Shown in pieces: positions 1 to 8,160 of a stretch of DNA of 19,465 nt. A program made the translations under genes and the position numbers. The notes below the pieces were generated by a model, which was not told where the DNA came from, ran no database searches, and was given only the letters and a program-made list of their open reading frames with translations. This stretch comes from CAZKAP01 sp964552195. GTDB taxonomy: Bacteria > Bacteroidota > Bacteroidia > Flavobacteriales > Flavobacteriaceae. Within the stretch, counting starts at the first letter, position 1. Every line of letters begins with the position of its first letter. The stretch spans positions 1 through 19,465 of the forward strand of contig CAZKFM010000019.1 of assembly GCA_964552195.1 (NCBI GenBank). The letters run 5' to 3'.

Positions 1-924
1 GGTCACCTCTCCTACAATTTCTACTTTAGCAGGATATCTGGCTTCAGGGTCGCTGCTTGGCTTTTTATTTCCAAATTCACCATAGAGTACAATCGTGTTA
101 CGTTCATTAACCTCAATATTTGGAAATACCCCAACAGCCGATATACCAATTTCCTCCCCATTGTTTACGGTGATTCTAAAGTCCTCAAGGTCGATGGTAC
201 TTGTGATTACCGGCCAGGTTAATGTCATGGGCAGTGCATCAAGCCCTAGGGATCCCTCTTCAAATTCATCCCTGTACGGATCTCTCACAATATACACAAG
301 CTCAAGGTCATCTCTGGTGCTCGCAAGGGTTCTGGTTCTGATACCACCATCGCATGTAATATTGGAACTCCATGCACCTCCAATACTCTCTATGAATTCT
401 TCTGTAAGAACATTTACTTCAATACCCGAGATATCAGCAAAGCCCATCCCTGCAGATAGAATTTCGGGTTGATTCGACCAGTAATCCGCATCGGTAAGTT
501 GCCCATCAAAAAGTGAATTGCCCGGGAAACCAGGGGTGCTGATCGTCGCTTCGGCCGGCAGGACATTGACGGTGATCACGGCATTGTCCATCCCATCCCC
601 ATCGCTTACCTGAACGGAAAGGCTGTACGAACTGGTCATGTCAAAATCAAGCGGACCGGAAAGCGTTAGTTCGCCTGAAAGACTATTTATTTGAAATGTT
701 TCGTCATTATTTCCATTGGTAATACTATAGCTTAATGAGTCCCCATCCGCATCTGAAGCGATTACGGTCCCTAGGGATGTGCCTTCAGGGGCCTGTTCTT
801 CTATTAAAAATGATTGATCAGCAATAGCAGGCGAAGTATTGGTGGGCGGCATCTCATCGTTTTCGGAGCAACCGACAATAATGGCGAGCAGAGCTGTCAA
901 AATTAAGAATATTGAATTTTTCAT
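1..924 (-). CDS. Cadherin-like surface lipoprotein, 3' end beyond window
   Basis: Reading from ATG at 924, the frame stays open for 308 codons to the window edge, so the C-terminus is missing. A short hydrophobic signal ends in a lipobox (I-V-G-C, Cys19), indicating a lipid-anchored protein; the following S-E-N-D-E suits outer-membrane or surface export in Bacteroidota. Residues about 32-121 look like a cadherin-type repeat, with a SDADGD motif near 57 and VSDGDG near 106, both calcium-site-like. Residues 122-308 match no family I recognise. The start lies 17 nt after the stop of the esterase at 942-1841, so the two are probably cotranscribed. An adhesion or carbohydrate-contact role is inference. 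No catalytic motif was seen. Confidence 0.8.
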   Translation of the reverse strand, partial: MKNSIFLILTALLAIIVGCSENDEMPPTNTSPAIADQSFLIEEQAPEGTSLGTVIASDADGDSLSYSITNGNNDETFQINSLSGELTLSGPLDFDMTSSYSLSVQVSDGDGMDNAVITVNVLPAEATISTPGFPGNSLFDGQLTDADYWSNQPEILSAGMGFADISGIEVNVLTEEFIESIGGAWSSNITCDGGIRTRTLASTRDDLELVYIVRDPYRDEFEEGSLGLDALPMTLTWPVITSTIDLEDFRITVNNGEEIGISAVGVFPNIEVNERNTIVLYGEFGNKKPSSDPEARYPAKVEIVGEVT

Positions 925-941
925 GATTAACGATTAACTAT

Positions 942-1841
942 TTATCTCAAACCTTTTAGGTCAAATTTGTCAAAGAATAGCCATGCTTCCAGGCTGGCGC
1001 TGATATCATAATTAGTTCCAGGTTCACCAAACCAGTCGTGTACCCCATTCACGACGGCTAAATGCTCCACTTGCGTCCCATTCGTTCCACCGGAGTACAG
1101 AAAACTATTCGTGGTATTGCCATTGGCAGGATCTGTATCCGGTCGCATGCCGGTCACCGGAGTTTGATTGGTTTGATTAAATGAATTCCAAAACGCAATG
1201 GTTGCCTGCACGCCATCGTAGGGGACCAGGGGGTCTTCCGTTCCATGCATTTGGATAATGGCGGTCGGGGTCGTTGGATTACAGTTGCCAATCTGATTCG
1301 GCGACATATACCCCTTGATGGCAGCGGTAGCCGCAATTCGGTCACTTAACGCACAGGTTATTTGTAGGGCCATAAAGGCACCGTTGGAAGAACCCGCCAG
1401 GTAAACTCGACTGAGGTCGATGTTGTAGGTTCCCGATATCTCGTCAATCAACGCATTGATAAAACCCACATCGTCCGCTCCGTCCGGATTACCTTCTTGG
1501 TTCCAAACATTGACATTACCGAGTGCTGCGGTGGCTTCCGGTGTTACGAGAATGAAGTTTTCGCTATCCGCCAGCACGTTAAATTCACTTAAGGCATACT
1601 GACTTTCCTTCGTGCCTGCGGCGCCGTGAAGACTGAAAACAAGGGGGACTGTCTCGTTACCGGTATAACTTTCCGGGATGTACAAGAGGTACTCCCGTTG
1701 AAGGTTATCGTGGCTGATGGTCGCATCGATCAGGCCGGTCTCAGGTGTTTCTGCCATGGCGACTTCATTATCGTCCTGGGCACAACTGGCGAGGAGCGCC
1801 AGGGCCCCGATCAGGGTCAGTTTTTTGAGCTGTGATTTCAT
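942..1841 (-). CDS. Lipoprotein esterase of the CE1 / PHB depolymerase-like family
   Basis: 299 residues, alpha/beta-hydrolase fold. A lipoprotein signal ends in L-A-S-C (Cys20). The family pattern is present: the substrate-side motif SLHGAAG (70-76), the nucleophile elbow G-S-S-N-G with Ser152, HGTED-P with Asp203 as likely acid, and His268 in NGVHDW. Relatives include polyhydroxybutyrate depolymerases, LpqC-type proteins and feruloyl or acetyl-xylan esterases, so the substrate cannot be fixed. The His motif is VHDWFG instead of the more usual GGGHTWPG seen in the neighbouring paralogue. It lies between the dual esterase (119-nt gap) and the cadherin-like lipoprotein (17-nt gap), probably in one operon. 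No good promoter was seen in the 119-nt gap. Confidence 0.85.
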   Translation of the reverse strand: MKSQLKKLTLIGALALLASCAQDDNEVAMAETPETGLIDATISHDNLQREYLLYIPESYTGNETVPLVFSLHGAAGTKESQYALSEFNVLADSENFILVTPEATAALGNVNVWNQEGNPDGADDVGFINALIDEISGTYNIDLSRVYLAGSSNGAFMALQITCALSDRIAATAAIKGYMSPNQIGNCNPTTPTAIIQMHGTEDPLVPYDGVQATIAFWNSFNQTNQTPVTGMRPDTDPANGNTTNSFLYSGGTNGTQVEHLAVVNGVHDWFGEPGTNYDISASLEAWLFFDKFDLKGLR

Positions 1842-1885
1842 TTTTCGTCTTCAGTTCAGGTTAAACTCGCACTTAGGTTGAGAAA

Positions 1886-1919
1886 CAGCCCGGTCTCGTC
1901 ATGCTGAGATCCCGGGCTG
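1886..1919 (-). terminator. Hairpin between the two esterase genes, weak terminator or processing site
   Basis: An 8-bp perfect stem, CAGCCCGG at 1886-1893 with CCGGGCTG at 1912-1919, plus an inner TCTC/GAGA pairing. On the minus strand it is followed only by TTTCTC, a poor U-tract. It lies about 40 nt after the stop of the 662-residue gene. It may partly terminate or stabilise the upstream message. It could also be a degenerate dispersed repeat. Confidence 0.4.
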
Positions 1920-1960
1920 ATCCCATCCTTTCTCTACCTCTAATTCAAAAACTCGGCAGT

Positions 1961-3949
1961 CTAGTTGATTTCGAACCTTTTGAAGAAGTCCCAAATCTCT
2001 CGACCGGCTTTAACATCCTCATTGGTTTGTCCAAAAATCTGTGGTTGCCTCAGGGCTCCATTCGTAACTCCGGGCCAGGTATGCCCCCCACCGTTTATGC
2101 GGTAAAGGGTGACCGCTGCACCGTTCGTTCCTCCGGTATACTCGAATTTGGTAACCGTGGAGTTATCGAACGTATTTGTGTTGGCTAAATCTGTTTCGAG
2201 CGGAGTAGCGTCACATTGATTGTTGGTTACCCAATAGCCTACGGATTCTTCTACATTGAGTAAGCCCACGGTGAACATCAACTGATTCTCTCCCGTGATG
2301 CCCCCTTCCTCGTATGAGGCGAGCGGATCATCGGTGCCATGAATGAATAGCATAGGAATTGCCCTTCCCGGGTTTTCTGTTGCGTATGGTTCGTGCAGCC
2401 CGGCGGCCACAGTCGCCATGGCAGCAAATCGTTCATTCGCCTGAATAGCCATTCGCTGCGTCAACGAACCGCCATTCGAGAATCCACAGAGGTATCTCTT
2501 CGACGGGTTGATGGCAAATTCGTCAGTGATCGCATCGACTAATGCATTAACAAAACCAACGTCGTCCAAACTGGCATCAACGGCGCCACCTATTGCACCT
2601 CGGCCATCTGCCCAGACAAATACACCCTGGTCTTGCAATTCGAAACTTGCTTCGGCAAAGACCAAGACAAATCCTTCCTCTTCCGCAACTTCGACCAGAT
2701 CGGTGGTCCGTGGAGCGAACTCTTTGTTTTCGCCTGCTCCGTGCAGATAAACCACCAAGGGTACTTCGCCATCTTCAGCGTAGGAAGTCGGAATATAGAG
2801 CTGATATTCCCGGGTTATTGAATTGTGGGAAAAGGTTCGATCGAATGTTCCCGTTTCGGTCGAAGTCGAACCTTCAATCACCTGCGCCCATTCGGCGGTT
2901 TCGTTAATCATGTCGCTCACCCAGGATCGCACGCTGGTGTTACCCACCTGAAAGGTAAAATCGCTGATCAGGAAGGTGTGGTCTTCGCCGTTGGCAATCA
3001 AGGCGTTAAACCGATCCGGGAACGCCGCCTTGAGTTCTTCAGCCGCCTCGATCAACTCCGTTTCAAATGCCGGTCCACCACCCTGAATCAAGGCCGCAAA
3101 GGTGGCATCCTGCTTGGAGCTGATGTATGCCAGCCGGGCATTCGGATCTTCGGTCAATTGATTTTTGTGGTAATCCGTCAGGTTTCCATCTGCTCCGATA
3201 CAATCCGTGCAGCTCGATGGAAAGAATGCGCCAGCATTCCAATAATCGATCAGCGATTGCATGGCTCCAGGGTTGAGAATCCCTACGCCCGAGTCGTTAA
3301 TCACATCAATCCGAACATTGGGATACAGTTTTCGAACCAGCGGCAATGCGGCATGTACCGCGAAGCCGCCCGCACTATTCCCCGCCAGCACAATCTTTTC
3401 CGGAGATGGATAGTTTTGGGCGATCACATCGAGTGAAGCGGATAGGTTTTGAACGCCTCTAAAGAATCGGTCGTTCACGCCATCCCCATCGCTGTCTACT
3501 TCGTTATCGCCCATCATCCCGGAGCCGTCGCAGTAGGGGACGTAACCTACATCAAAGTTTGCCGCTGGATTCTCCGGATCCGCAGGATTTAGAATTCCAA
3601 AGGGGACTAATGGGATGATATCTTCAACCGCTTCACAAGAAACGGGACTGCAAAAGCCACCGCCCTGCAGAAAGATCAGCAGATTGTTACTGCTGCCGTC
3701 TCGGGTAAACATGGAGAACTCGTTACCCGTATAACATATCGGTCCATTCTCACCGCTAAAGGTGTATTCGGTCAGGCCCGGGGCCACCGCTGTCGACGAA
3801 ATGGGCGCAAAAGCACCGAGGTATCTATCGATACTTTGATCATCCGGTTCCTCAATCGGGATTTCTTCGATCGAATCGTCGTCTTTGTTGCAACTTACCG
3901 AGAAGAACAACGAACTGATAACCAGTGGTAATAAGAATAACTTTTTCAT
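1961..3949 (-). CDS. Dual-domain lipoprotein: pectin acetylesterase-like plus CE1/PHB depolymerase-like esterase
   Basis: 662 residues with a lipoprotein signal ending F-S-V-S-C (Cys20). Residues about 55-355 match the pectinacetylesterase/Notum family: FLQGGGFC near 93-100, VPYCDGSGM near 137-145, nucleophile Ser192 in GNSAGG, plausible Asp281 and His324 (GEDHTF). Residues about 368-660 are a CE1/PHB-depolymerase-like esterase: YLHGAGENK (401-409), Ser491 in GFSNGG, Asp541 in HGTDDP, His623 in GGGHTWPG. Both triads look complete, so both halves may be active. The second half is related to the protein encoded at 942-1841. A surface role in removing acetyl and other acyl groups from polysaccharides is inferred from the families. 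The upstream promoter is only a weak match (TTTTG, then TATTTATA, at about 3965-4000). Confidence 0.88.
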   Translation of the reverse strand: MKKLFLLPLVISSLFFSVSCNKDDDSIEEIPIEEPDDQSIDRYLGAFAPISSTAVAPGLTEYTFSGENGPICYTGNEFSMFTRDGSSNNLLIFLQGGGFCSPVSCEAVEDIIPLVPFGILNPADPENPAANFDVGYVPYCDGSGMMGDNEVDSDGDGVNDRFFRGVQNLSASLDVIAQNYPSPEKIVLAGNSAGGFAVHAALPLVRKLYPNVRIDVINDSGVGILNPGAMQSLIDYWNAGAFFPSSCTDCIGADGNLTDYHKNQLTEDPNARLAYISSKQDATFAALIQGGGPAFETELIEAAEELKAAFPDRFNALIANGEDHTFLISDFTFQVGNTSVRSWVSDMINETAEWAQVIEGSTSTETGTFDRTFSHNSITREYQLYIPTSYAEDGEVPLVVYLHGAGENKEFAPRTTDLVEVAEEEGFVLVFAEASFELQDQGVFVWADGRGAIGGAVDASLDDVGFVNALVDAITDEFAINPSKRYLCGFSNGGSLTQRMAIQANERFAAMATVAAGLHEPYATENPGRAIPMLFIHGTDDPLASYEEGGITGENQLMFTVGLLNVEESVGYWVTNNQCDATPLETDLANTNTFDNSTVTKFEYTGGTNGAAVTLYRINGGGHTWPGVTNGALRQPQIFGQTNEDVKAGREIWDFFKRFEIN

Positions 3950-4370
3950 GATTGGATTTCTTTTAATTTTATAAATAGTTGTTTAACAGGCTCAAAACTA
4001 TTGTGATAGTCAACGGGCCCCTGGGTGAAATTGAGTGAATCGCCCTGGCGGCAATGTGAAGTCTAGTTAGAGGGCAGGTGAAGCTGACTGGGGGTGTTTG
4101 GAATAGCTCGAATCAACAGATGGCGATTTGTTTTACAAGCAAAGCCTACTTATACGAACCGAGCGATGAGGTGAAGTGAAACGGGAAGAGGTATAGGGAA
4201 ATGGTTGAGATCGAAGTGGATTACACCACCCGAAAAAGTCGTTTTACCTTCCTTACTGGTTAATTCAGGTTGATTAAAGCCGTGATACAGCCGAACTTCG
4301 TTTTAATTTGGAAGCATTAATCAATGTACACATCCTTAATCCGTTGAATAAATACCGTTAGTACTGAAGT
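3950..4370. other. Intergenic region between divergent esterase and histidine kinase genes
   Basis: The 421-bp gap holds the 5' regions of two divergent units. I see no convincing ORF, RNA gene or strong hairpin. A short direct repeat, GGTTAAT at 4258-4264 and GGTTGAT at 4268-4274, lies about 100 bp upstream of the kinase and could be a regulator site. A near-match to the -7 motif (TTAATTTG) lies near 4303-4311 on the plus strand. Confidence 0.5.
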
Positions 4371-5411
4371 ATGCCAAAGAATAAAACGCAAATCATTGTC
4401 CTCGGCGCACTGGCGATCACCGTTTTAATGCACTTTCAGCGCGTAATCATGGTATTGTTGAATCGTGAACAATTCTCGGTAACCCTGGGGTTGTCCATCG
4501 AAGTACTCCTGGTCCGGATACTATTCTTTTTTGTTTATGCCTGTCTGCTATTGAGTTTTAATACGATTTGGAAATTTGAATGGCACCCCCCTTTTTTGGG
4601 GCGCAAATCATTTCATATCCTCGCGAACTTTGGGCTATTTGTTTGGGGGGTCTTCACCACCACAATGGTCATGGCGACTTTATTAGTGGATACGTTGGAA
4701 AGAAGACAGGTGTTGGCGATCACCGCCACCGATTTCCTGATCGTTCATCCCATCGTGCTGTTACTCGCTCGCTTCACCAATCTGAGTTTTCAACAACAAC
4801 AAATCATCCGGGAAACCGAACAGGCCAAGCAGAGTGCACTGCAGCATCAGCTGGAGGCGCTGCGTTCCCAGATCAACCCTCACTTTTTATTCAATGCGCT
4901 AAACTCCCTGACGGTGTTGATTCGCACTAAATCCGATCGCGCATTGACGTTTGTAGATCAGTTATCCTGGCTCCTGCGGGCAACCCTACTGCGGAGCGAA
5001 GAAGACTTCATCACCATTCAAAGCGAACTGGAATACCTGGAAAGCTATGTCTATCTGCAGAAGGAACGGTTCGGCGAGAAATTCAGGGTCGAAGTTCAAA
5101 TTCCCGAACAGTGGAAAACGGAATTGATTCCTTCCTTTTCGCTGCAACTGCTGGCGGAGAACGCCATTAAGCACAATGTCGTTTCGACCAATCAACCGCT
5201 CTTACTGGAGATCTATCCGAATGACGAATTCCTGATTATCCGAAATCAGATTCATAAGCGAAGAGATGAGACCGAAGGCACGGGGCTAGGCCTCCTGAAC
5301 TTATCCCTGCGATTTAAACTCCTAAAGAAGAGGGACATTCAAATCAATCAGGACGAGAATTACTTTACCGTAAAATTACCCATACTGAAGAATGAAGGCG
5401 ATAATCATTGA
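4371..5411 (+). CDS. LytS/YehU-type membrane sensor histidine kinase
   Basis: 346 residues. Several hydrophobic segments fill residues about 7-135 (near 8-30, 41-63, 82-107 and 118-134), with no large periplasmic sensor domain. A short coiled region (about 140-165) leads into the His_kinase (PF06580) domain: QINPHFLFNALNSL at 167-180 with likely phospho-acceptor His171, the N-box ENAIKHN with Asn264, and a glycine loop GTGLGLLN at 303-310. This is the usual short intramembrane-sensing kinase that pairs with LytTR regulators. Its end overlaps the start of the regulator gene by 20 nt, so the two are translationally coupled. The signal is unknown. The divergent esterase genes are possible but unproven targets. 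Confidence 0.92.
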   Translation: MPKNKTQIIVLGALAITVLMHFQRVIMVLLNREQFSVTLGLSIEVLLVRILFFFVYACLLLSFNTIWKFEWHPPFLGRKSFHILANFGLFVWGVFTTTMVMATLLVDTLERRQVLAITATDFLIVHPIVLLLARFTNLSFQQQQIIRETEQAKQSALQHQLEALRSQINPHFLFNALNSLTVLIRTKSDRALTFVDQLSWLLRATLLRSEEDFITIQSELEYLESYVYLQKERFGEKFRVEVQIPEQWKTELIPSFSLQLLAENAIKHNVVSTNQPLLLEIYPNDEFLIIRNQIHKRRDETEGTGLGLLNLSLRFKLLKKRDIQINQDENYFTVKLPILKNEGDNH

Positions 5412-6171
5412 AGATGAACAATCAGCGGCAGACAACCTGAGGTTCCTGTTACAGGCGGTAGCACCCGATATTCAAATCCTCGAATCCATCGAAACCGTAT
5501 CGGATGCCATTGTCTATCTCAAGGAAAATAACGGCTACGACCTGGTATTTATGGATATCCATCTGGCCGATGGGAACTCCTTCGAGATCGTCAAGGAAGT
5601 GGAACCGACTGCACCCATTATTTTTACTACCGCGTATGACCAGTATGCCATCCAGGCGTTTAAACTGAACAGTATCGATTACTTGTTGAAACCCATTCGG
5701 GAGGCCGAACTGGCAAACGCTATACGGAAGTTCAACGACAAGCAACCGAAAACGCTGGTGTCTGCTCAGCAAATCGAGGCCCTGCTGGGCCTGATGAATA
5801 GTCCGAAAAAAACCTTCCGGAGCTCGTTTCTGGTGCAGCAAAAGGAAACCTTCATTCCCATTAAGGCCAGCGACTTCGCTTACTTTTTTATCGAGTATGG
5901 GGTGGTGCGAGGTACGACCACGGCGAATCAGACATTTGCCTTCAACGAGAAGCTGGAAGATCTGGAACATGACTTAGATCCCGAACTGTTCTTCAGAGCC
6001 AATCGGCAGTATTTAATCCAGCGGACAGCGATTAAATCCCTACAGACCTACTTCAACGGCAGATTGGTGGTCAACCTGCAACCCCAGGAAAGGGAAAAAG
6101 TTATTGTCAGTAAAGCCAATGCCTCCCGGTTAAAGGCATGGTTGAATAGTGCCAATCATGAGAGTTTATGA
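5392..6171 (+). CDS. LytTR-family response regulator
   Basis: 259 residues. The N-terminal receiver domain (1-115) has the acidic pair in IIEDE (Asp8), phospho-acceptor Asp55 in VFMDIHL, the switch threonine near 79-80 and conserved Lys100 in LLKP. Residues about 146-255 form a LytTR DNA-binding domain, with the typical FFRANRQYLI near 200-209 and YFNGRLVVNL near 220-229. Length and order are normal for the family. It overlaps the kinase gene by 20 nt and is almost certainly its partner. A weak hairpin with a T-run (TCCC/GGGA then cggttttt, about 6190-6208) may end transcription. Confidence 0.93.
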   Translation: MKAIIIEDEQSAADNLRFLLQAVAPDIQILESIETVSDAIVYLKENNGYDLVFMDIHLADGNSFEIVKEVEPTAPIIFTTAYDQYAIQAFKLNSIDYLLKPIREAELANAIRKFNDKQPKTLVSAQQIEALLGLMNSPKKTFRSSFLVQQKETFIPIKASDFAYFFIEYGVVRGTTTANQTFAFNEKLEDLEHDLDPELFFRANRQYLIQRTAIKSLQTYFNGRLVVNLQPQEREKVIVSKANASRLKAWLNSANHESL

Positions 6172-6401
6172 GGGTTTGCTATTCACCTATCCCTTAGGGA
6201 CGGTTTTTCTTGGAGTGGGTTGGATGAGAAAATAAGGATAGCGAAACCTTTCTAATCGCTCGATAGTCAATAATAACGAAGTCAGAATGTTCCTAAGGAA
6301 CCTGGTTTTCAATAAAGGTTAAATCCATACCACAAAGTTCGCATCTTACATCATGTAGGATATATCGCCTTTTATTGCTGTTAATCACCTAAATATAGGA
6401 C
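6172..6401. other. Intergenic region downstream of the two-component pair
   Basis: No complete gene is visible. It contains the weak hairpin/T-run at 6190-6208 and an imperfect palindrome at 6343-6361 (TACAT-C-ATGTA core with ATC/GAT outer arms), about 40 bp upstream of the truncated reading frame at 6402. The palindrome could be an operator for that broken gene. Confidence 0.4.
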
Positions 6402-6449
6402 ATGAGAAATTTCGTAATTGGATTGGTTTTAACCGCAATTATGCAATAG
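6402..6449 (+). pseudogene. Truncated start of a possible exported-protein gene, cut by the IS element
   Basis: ATG at 6402 opens a frame reading M-R-N-F-V-I-G-L-V-L, like the start of a signal peptide, preceded by an AGGA-like site (aggac). The frame then runs into the left inverted repeat of the IS at about 6430 and stops at TAG 6447-6449. This suggests that the IS landed inside the first codons of a gene. No clear continuation was recognised right of the IS. Short and uncertain. Confidence 0.3.
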
Positions 6450-7840
6450 GAATGGCAAAGTGATCAAAAATCTTTGAAAGGGAGGAAAAAAGCACGACTT
6501 TTAAATAGGATCAACGTTCACCAAAATGGTTAATTTACCAATAGAGTATTCCGACAAACCTGTAACGCCTTATGGAGGAATGAGTCTGATGAAGCGTTTT
6601 GTGGATCAGATAGGTATCAAAGACTATATCAGCACCCTTGATTTGCCACAACCGGGATCAAACCGTGGCTATGATCCTACAGATATTGTGACCTCTTTTT
6701 GGTTGAGTATTTGGACTGGGGCAAGCCGTTATATCCGTTGTGACTGGTTGCGATATGATGCCGTTTTGCAGTCTATTTTTGGATTGGATCAGATGCCTTC
6801 CCAGAGTACCTTATAGCCGGTTTTTTTGAAAGTTTTCCCAAAAAAGAAATACGGAAGTTTTCCCCGTTCTTCAGAACTGGTTTTTTGACCAGATTGGCGT
6901 AGACAATCTGACCGTTGATTTTGACAGCACTGTGATTATCCGCTATGGAGAGCAGCAAGGAAGTGCCAAAGGATACAATCCCAATAAGCGGGGCAGGAAT
7001 TCCCATCATCCACTCATGGCTTTTGTGGGACAGACCAGGATGGTAGCCAATGCCTGGCTCAGACCCGGCAACACCGCTGATAGTAGCAGCTGCAAGATAT
7101 TCATGCAGGAAACGTTCGAACATGCTTTAATAGGCAAGAAAGTAGGCTTGGTAAGGGCTGACAGTGGGTTTTATACCGAAGAGTTGCTTGGCTACTTGGA
7201 GGAGGAACAACTCAACTATATCATAGCAGTGAAGATGTATCCAAATGTAAAAAGTGAAGTATGGGGACTGGACAACTGGGTGGAACTAACCAAGGGCATT
7301 GAGCTGAATGAAATGAGGTTTTCTCATGAAAAAGGCAAACCCAGAAGGTATATCGTAGTGAAAAAGCAAGTGGACATCCGACCTAAATCAGGAGGAAAAC
7401 AACTTTTTGAAGACCTTCCAGGCTATCGCTTCAGCTGTTATGTGACTAATCTGGATCTTCCCTTAGATCAAATCTGGAATGTGTACCACACCCGGGCAGA
7501 CTGTGAAAATAGAATCAAAGAACTCAAGGATGATTTTGGGCTGGAAAGTTTTTGCCTACAGGATTTCTGGGCTACCGAAGCCTCATTCAGATTCATCATG
7601 GTAGCCTATAATCTCATGAGTCTATTCCGACATTTTGCCCTCAACCATCATAACCGGGTCACTTTAAAAACACTTAAATCCTATTGCTTTGCATTAGGAA
7701 CATGGAAGGTGAATCATGCCAATAAGCAGGTCTTAAAAATCTCATTACCCGCTAAAAAAAGGCCGTGGATGGATGGTATATTCGCCCAAATCCAAAACCT
7801 AAGCCCTCCCTTCAATTATTCTAATGCATAATGCGGGTTT
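6430..7840 (+). mobile_element. IS1380-family insertion sequence, inactivated
   Basis: The transposase remnant at 6526-7831 is flanked by imperfect inverted repeats: TAACCGCAATTATGCAATAG at 6430-6449 and, read on the minus strand, AAACCCGCATTATGCATTAG at 7840-7821. They match at 15 of 20 positions. The transposase stop codon lies inside the right repeat. Exact ends and target duplication are not resolved; T-rich sequence sits on both sides. The size (about 1.4 kb) suits a single-gene IS1380 element. Confidence 0.75.
6526..7831 (+). pseudogene. IS1380-family transposase (DDE), frameshifted and with a nonsense codon
   Basis: The start MVNLPIEYSDKPVTPYGG and the later blocks (GSAKGYNPNKRGRNSHHP; VGLVRADSGFY; YHTRADCENRIKELKDDFG) identify an IS1380-type transposase. 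The frame from 6526 ends at TAG 6814-6816. The rest of the protein is in the +1 frame, which fits one extra T at 6811-6812 (ACC-T-TAT, expected T-Y-S-R-F-F). That second frame also carries TGA at 6827-6829, where a codon such as GGA is expected. Removing one base gives about 434 residues, the normal family length, so the rest is preserved and the damage seems recent. A GTG at 6932 could start a C-terminal fragment, but it would lack the N-terminal region. Confidence 0.85.
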
Positions 7841-7893
7841 ATTTTGGATGCAAGAGTGCGAAGCACGGGCAGACAAAAGTCAGCTTTAGCTGA

Positions 7894-8052
7894 ATGGGCC
7901 TGAACCAACGGGTAAAGCCCATTGAACACTATCCGAATGCTGGTTAATACAACAAAGAATCATACCACCGTGGTCCAAAGGATGGGGAGTATTTCAATAC
8001 AGCGAAGGGTGAGTTGTTAAAGTATTTTGAGAACATTTTTAGACCTACCTGA
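7894..8052 (+). pseudogene. Decayed coding fragment, unknown family
   Basis: One frame reads M-G-L-N-Q-R-V-K-P-I-E-H-Y-P-N-A-G, a TAA at 7945-7947, then a protein-like stretch of 34 residues including HRGPKDGEYFNTAKG and ending F-R-P-T at TGA 8050-8052. Composition and continuity look like a C-terminal remnant of a real protein with one nonsense change, but I do not recognise the family. It might belong to the gene interrupted by the IS. It could also be chance. Confidence 0.3.
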
Positions 8053-8160
8053 ACCCCAGCATCTGAATCCCGCCTGAGCATTGAACATATCAATCAATTC
8101 TTGGTCGGATAGTGTAGAGTGGTAAACCAAGTATTTGTTTTGTTCATCATGTTCATTCAT
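8017..8160 (-). CDS. Small ORF downstream of the recombinase, possibly truncated
   Basis: A 47-codon frame begins at ATG 8160, 26 nt after the recombinase stop, on the same strand. The N-terminal part (N-K-Y-L-V-Y-H-S-T-L-S-D-Q-E-L-I-D-M-F-N, then G-F-R-C-W-G-S-G-R) resembles small conserved hypothetical proteins of flavobacteria with an LSD-x-ELI-x-x-FN...W-x-S-x-R pattern; this is from memory and unverified. The tail after about residue 40 overlaps the plus-strand fragment and is probably not native, so the protein looks cut short. No ribosome binding site is visible. Confidence 0.35.
   Translation of the reverse strand: MNEHDEQNKYLVYHSTLSDQELIDMFNAQAGFRCWGSGRSKNVLKIL

Noticed and set aside
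95..472. 125-residue plus-strand frame
   Set aside because: It lies antisense to the cadherin-like lipoprotein, which has a signal peptide and a recognisable domain.
2825..3436. 203-residue plus-strand frame
   Set aside because: It lies antisense to the dual esterase, whose catalytic motifs fall within this stretch.
6811..6850. Programmed frameshift (T7 run and A6G motif) rescuing the transposase
   Set aside because: The A AAA AAG motif lies after the stop in the first frame, and the second frame has its own TGA at 6827. No single shift joins the two halves.
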